Positions 4,427 to 6,324 of a DNA stretch of 6,324 nt are shown piece by piece. Under the pieces are notes generated by a model, which worked only from the letters and a program-made list of their open reading frames with translations, did not search any database and was not told where the DNA came from. The stretch is from Planctomycetota bacterium. GTDB lineage: Bacteria > Planctomycetota > Phycisphaerae > WQYP01 > JAJZKY01. A program made the position numbers and the translations under genes. The stretch covers positions 1-6,324 of the forward strand of contig JAJZKY010000287.1 of assembly GCA_021803885.1 (NCBI GenBank), read 5' to 3'. Every line of letters starts with the position of its first letter. Within the stretch, counting starts at the first letter, position 1.

Positions 4427-6324
4427 TCACTGGCTGGCACCTTTACGTCGTGGAATCAGCAGCAGACCGCCTGCGGCAAGCGCCAGCAGGCCGAGCGTGG
4501 CCGGCTCGGGCACAGGCTGCACGGAATAGGCGTTGCTGGCGGTCAAACCCAGTGCGTCATTGGGCATGATGTTGGTATTGCCATAGAGAAATTCATAATC
4601 ATTCCAGCCGGTAACGCTTGGGTCCGCGGAAGTATTGGTGATTTCCATACGCAGGGCGTCATACATCACGCCCCAGGAGTGATTCACACTTAACGTAATG
4701 ATATTGTCCTGGCCCGGCGCGTTAAGATCGCTGGTATTCCACTGCAACGCGGCCCAGCCGTAGTATCCGGAAACGCCGCTTCGCATCATGGGATCGCTGG
4801 CATCAATGTAATAGGGATCCCGCATGATTAACTGATGGCCGTTTAACGATACAATCAAATCCGATTCCGCCGCAGCCAATGCGATGGATAATACCACGTA
4901 TTGCCCCTGGGCCTGCTGGGCGGCGGTGGTGGTAAAGTGTACCTGCCAGGGCTGGCCGGTATACGTGGCCGGGCCGCCGGCGGCGTTGACATAGGATGGA
5001 GTAATGTATTTATAGCCATCGGTTGAAGTATCGGTGCCATTAGTGTAAGGCGCGACATACAGGCCCGGATCAAATGTCTGCCATTGATTGGCGGGCCACA
5101 CATTGAGATTATTGGTGGCGGGTGTGGTGCCGACGGCGGTGGCGTAATAGACCACTTTGCCGTTATTGGGGGCCAATTCCTGCCAGTAGTTGTAGGCCCC
5201 CGGATAAGCCCGCACATCCTGTCCGGCGGCATTATGCCCATTTTCAAACTCATTGGCGGAATGATTGGGGGTTCCGATGGTCCATATTGGGGCAGCTGAG
5301 CCGAAGTTTTCAGGGGTAAACTTCAATTTCGCCGGGGTGTCAATCTGGCCATTTTTCGCCACAACACCATCCACGCGCATTTCCCCCCATTGGCCCAGTT
5401 GGTAGACCGTCATCCGGTAGGTACCGGGGGCAACTCCGGTTAAGTCGGTGCTGCCATTCTGGTTGAGGTATCCCCAATACTGGTTGCCCGTGCTGGAGGC
5501 TTGAAAATCTTTATTAGGATCGGAAAGTACCACGACATTGTTGTTGGTATCACTGCTCCAACCCTCCGAACCGGTGGCCACATTGGCCTGTACGCTGCCG
5601 CGTTGCGTACTGGGCACGTAGCCGTTGGCAACAAGTTCTGAGTCGGTATTGAAAAGAGAATCAGCACCAGGCACACTGTTTACCGCCGCCTGATAATCGG
5701 CATTAATATTCGGTGTGGCCGCATCGGTCGTGCCGAACTGCAACGCGAATCCGCCAAACAATCGCGTGGTATTTACGCCCTGCGCGGGGGTATAGCTTGG
5801 GCCGCCGTAATGCCCGGAAATGAATTCATCCAGCAGTTGGGGTGTCACCGGTCCGCCGGAGACAATACTTTGTTTGGTGGGGCCGCCGGTAAGGGATTCC
5901 GTACTGGGATTGACAAACCATGCCGAAACCGGCTGGCTTGCGGAACTGCTGTATTCGCCGGTAACAACGTGATATTGCTCATAGGTGGAGAAATCATATT
6001 TACCCAGGAAATTCGGATCATTGGGATTACCAGTGGATTGGCCGGAATCGGTGTAGTCAATAACTTCCGGCAACACCTGCCGGCCTGGATTTTGTGTCAC
6101 AAGATTGTATTGCGCCTGCTCGCTGGGCAGCGTGTACTGGAAAGTACCGAGGTTATTAGGGCCGGTATTGGCTTGGTACAGCGAATTAAACAGCGTGTCG
6201 CCGGCTTTGAAGATAAACTGCCCCTGACCCAAATTGCTGGCCGCCGCCGTGGCTGAATGCGTGAAAACGGCATACATGTATATATCCGGGCTATTGGGTG
6301 CCAGCACCCAATGCGTTTGAATAC
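4427..6324 (-). CDS. PL4-like rhamnogalacturonan endolyase with PEP-CTERM anchor (5' end outside window)
   Basis: The frame is open to the right edge; 631 complete codons are visible. Numbering from the Val codon at 6305-6307 (not a real start, because homology to the left paralogue continues upstream), YMYAVFTH (10-17), GKYDFS (102-107), SAWFVNPS (128-135), GGPTKQ (141-146) and SGHYGG (164-169) follow the PL4 catalytic domain. Lys103 and His166 are the likely catalytic pair, corresponding to Lys150 and His210 of Aspergillus aculeatus lyase; the spacing is 63 here against 60. A fibronectin-III-like domain follows (about 235-325, with APGTYRMTVYQLGQWGE), then a carbohydrate-binding-like beta-sandwich (about 338-557, with IWTIGTPNHSANEFENG and VMYDALRMEI). 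Residues 599-626 are a PEP-CTERM signal (VPEPATLGL, hydrophobic stretch, PRRK). The role would be beta-elimination of rhamnogalacturonan I at the cell surface. With an N-terminus like the left gene the whole protein would be about 755 residues. Confidence 0.85.
   Translation of the reverse strand, partial: IQTHWVLAPNSPDIYMYAVFTHSATAAASNLGQGQFIFKAGDTLFNSLYQANTGPNNLGTFQYTLPSEQAQYNLVTQNPGRQVLPEVIDYTDSGQSTGNPNDPNFLGKYDFSTYEQYHVVTGEYSSSASQPVSAWFVNPSTESLTGGPTKQSIVSGGPVTPQLLDEFISGHYGGPSYTPAQGVNTTRLFGGFALQFGTTDAATPNINADYQAAVNSVPGADSLFNTDSELVANGYVPSTQRGSVQANVATGSEGWSSDTNNNVVVLSDPNKDFQASSTGNQYWGYLNQNGSTDLTGVAPGTYRMTVYQLGQWGEMRVDGVVAKNGQIDTPAKLKFTPENFGSAAPIWTIGTPNHSANEFENGHNAAGQDVRAYPGAYNYWQELAPNNGKVVYYATAVGTTPATNNLNVWPANQWQTFDPGLYVAPYTNGTDTSTDGYKYITPSYVNAAGGPATYTGQPWQVHFTTTAAQQAQGQYVVLSIALAAAESDLIVSLNGHQLIMRDPYYIDASDPMMRSGVSGYYGWAALQWNTSDLNAPGQDNIITLSVNHSWGVMYDALRMEITNTSADPSVTGWNDYEFLYGNTNIMPNDALGLTASNAYSVQPVPEPATLGLLALAAGGLLLIPRRKGASQ
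6284..6324. repeat. Edge of a divergent direct repeat with bases 1-41 (paralogous lyase genes)
   Basis: These 41 bases match positions 1-41 at 37 sites. The differences fall opposite positions 7, 22, 34 and 40, and each is the third base of a codon in both lyase genes. The repeat is part of two homologous genes placed 6283 bp apart in the same orientation, and continues outside the window on both sides. Confidence 0.85.

Noticed and set aside
5810..6256. 148-codon plus-strand ORF
   Set aside because: It is antisense to the catalytic domain of the right lyase, whose motifs run unbroken on the other strand.
6278..6307. GTG at 6305-6307 or ATG at 6278-6280 as start of the right lyase
   Set aside because: The residues just before (IQTHW) are identical to an internal stretch of the left paralogue, and no signal peptide follows, so the true start is outside the window.

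Overview
The window most likely comes from a planctomycete, perhaps one of the Phycisphaerae; a related PVC-group bacterium is possible. The reasons are the combination of PEP-CTERM sorting signals (VPEPATLGL..., hydrophobic stretch, basic tail), an autotransporter-associated beta-strand repeat protein, and a pseudopilin-like protein with a DGH-type C-terminal motif. No rRNA or housekeeping gene is present, so this placement is an inference.

All recognisable genes are on the minus strand. Reading right to left in the direction of transcription: (1) a secreted polysaccharide lyase resembling family PL4 rhamnogalacturonan endolyases, ending at 4427 in a PEP-CTERM signal and cut at its N-terminus by the right edge; (2) a 660 bp AT-rich gap, 3767-4426, holding one clear dyad-symmetric site; (3) a type II secretion/type IV pilus-like pseudopilin, 2846-3766; (4) a leader of about 200 bp with an unusually perfect Shine-Dalgarno sequence and a possible 37-codon upstream ORF ending 1 nt before the next start; (5) a 691-residue secreted beta-repeat PEP-CTERM protein, 563-2638; (6) a strong intrinsic terminator, 444-479; (7) the first 138 codons of a second PL4-like gene, cut by the left edge.

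The two lyase genes are paralogues. Both window edges fall at the same place in the family: bases 1-41 and 6284-6324 match at 37 of 41 positions, and all four differences are at third codon positions. The 5' part missing from the right gene is therefore represented by the left gene, and the 3' part missing from the left gene by the right one.

Functionally the locus looks like a cell-surface system for attacking pectin-type rhamnogalacturonan: secreted lyases, at least one with an exosortase-type anchor, a large surface repeat protein, and a pseudopilin that may belong to the secretion machinery. No exosortase, transporter or regulator gene lies in the window. The least explained parts are the terminator and 13-bp exact repeat just before the left lyase gene, and the possible coupled leader ORF before the beta-repeat gene.
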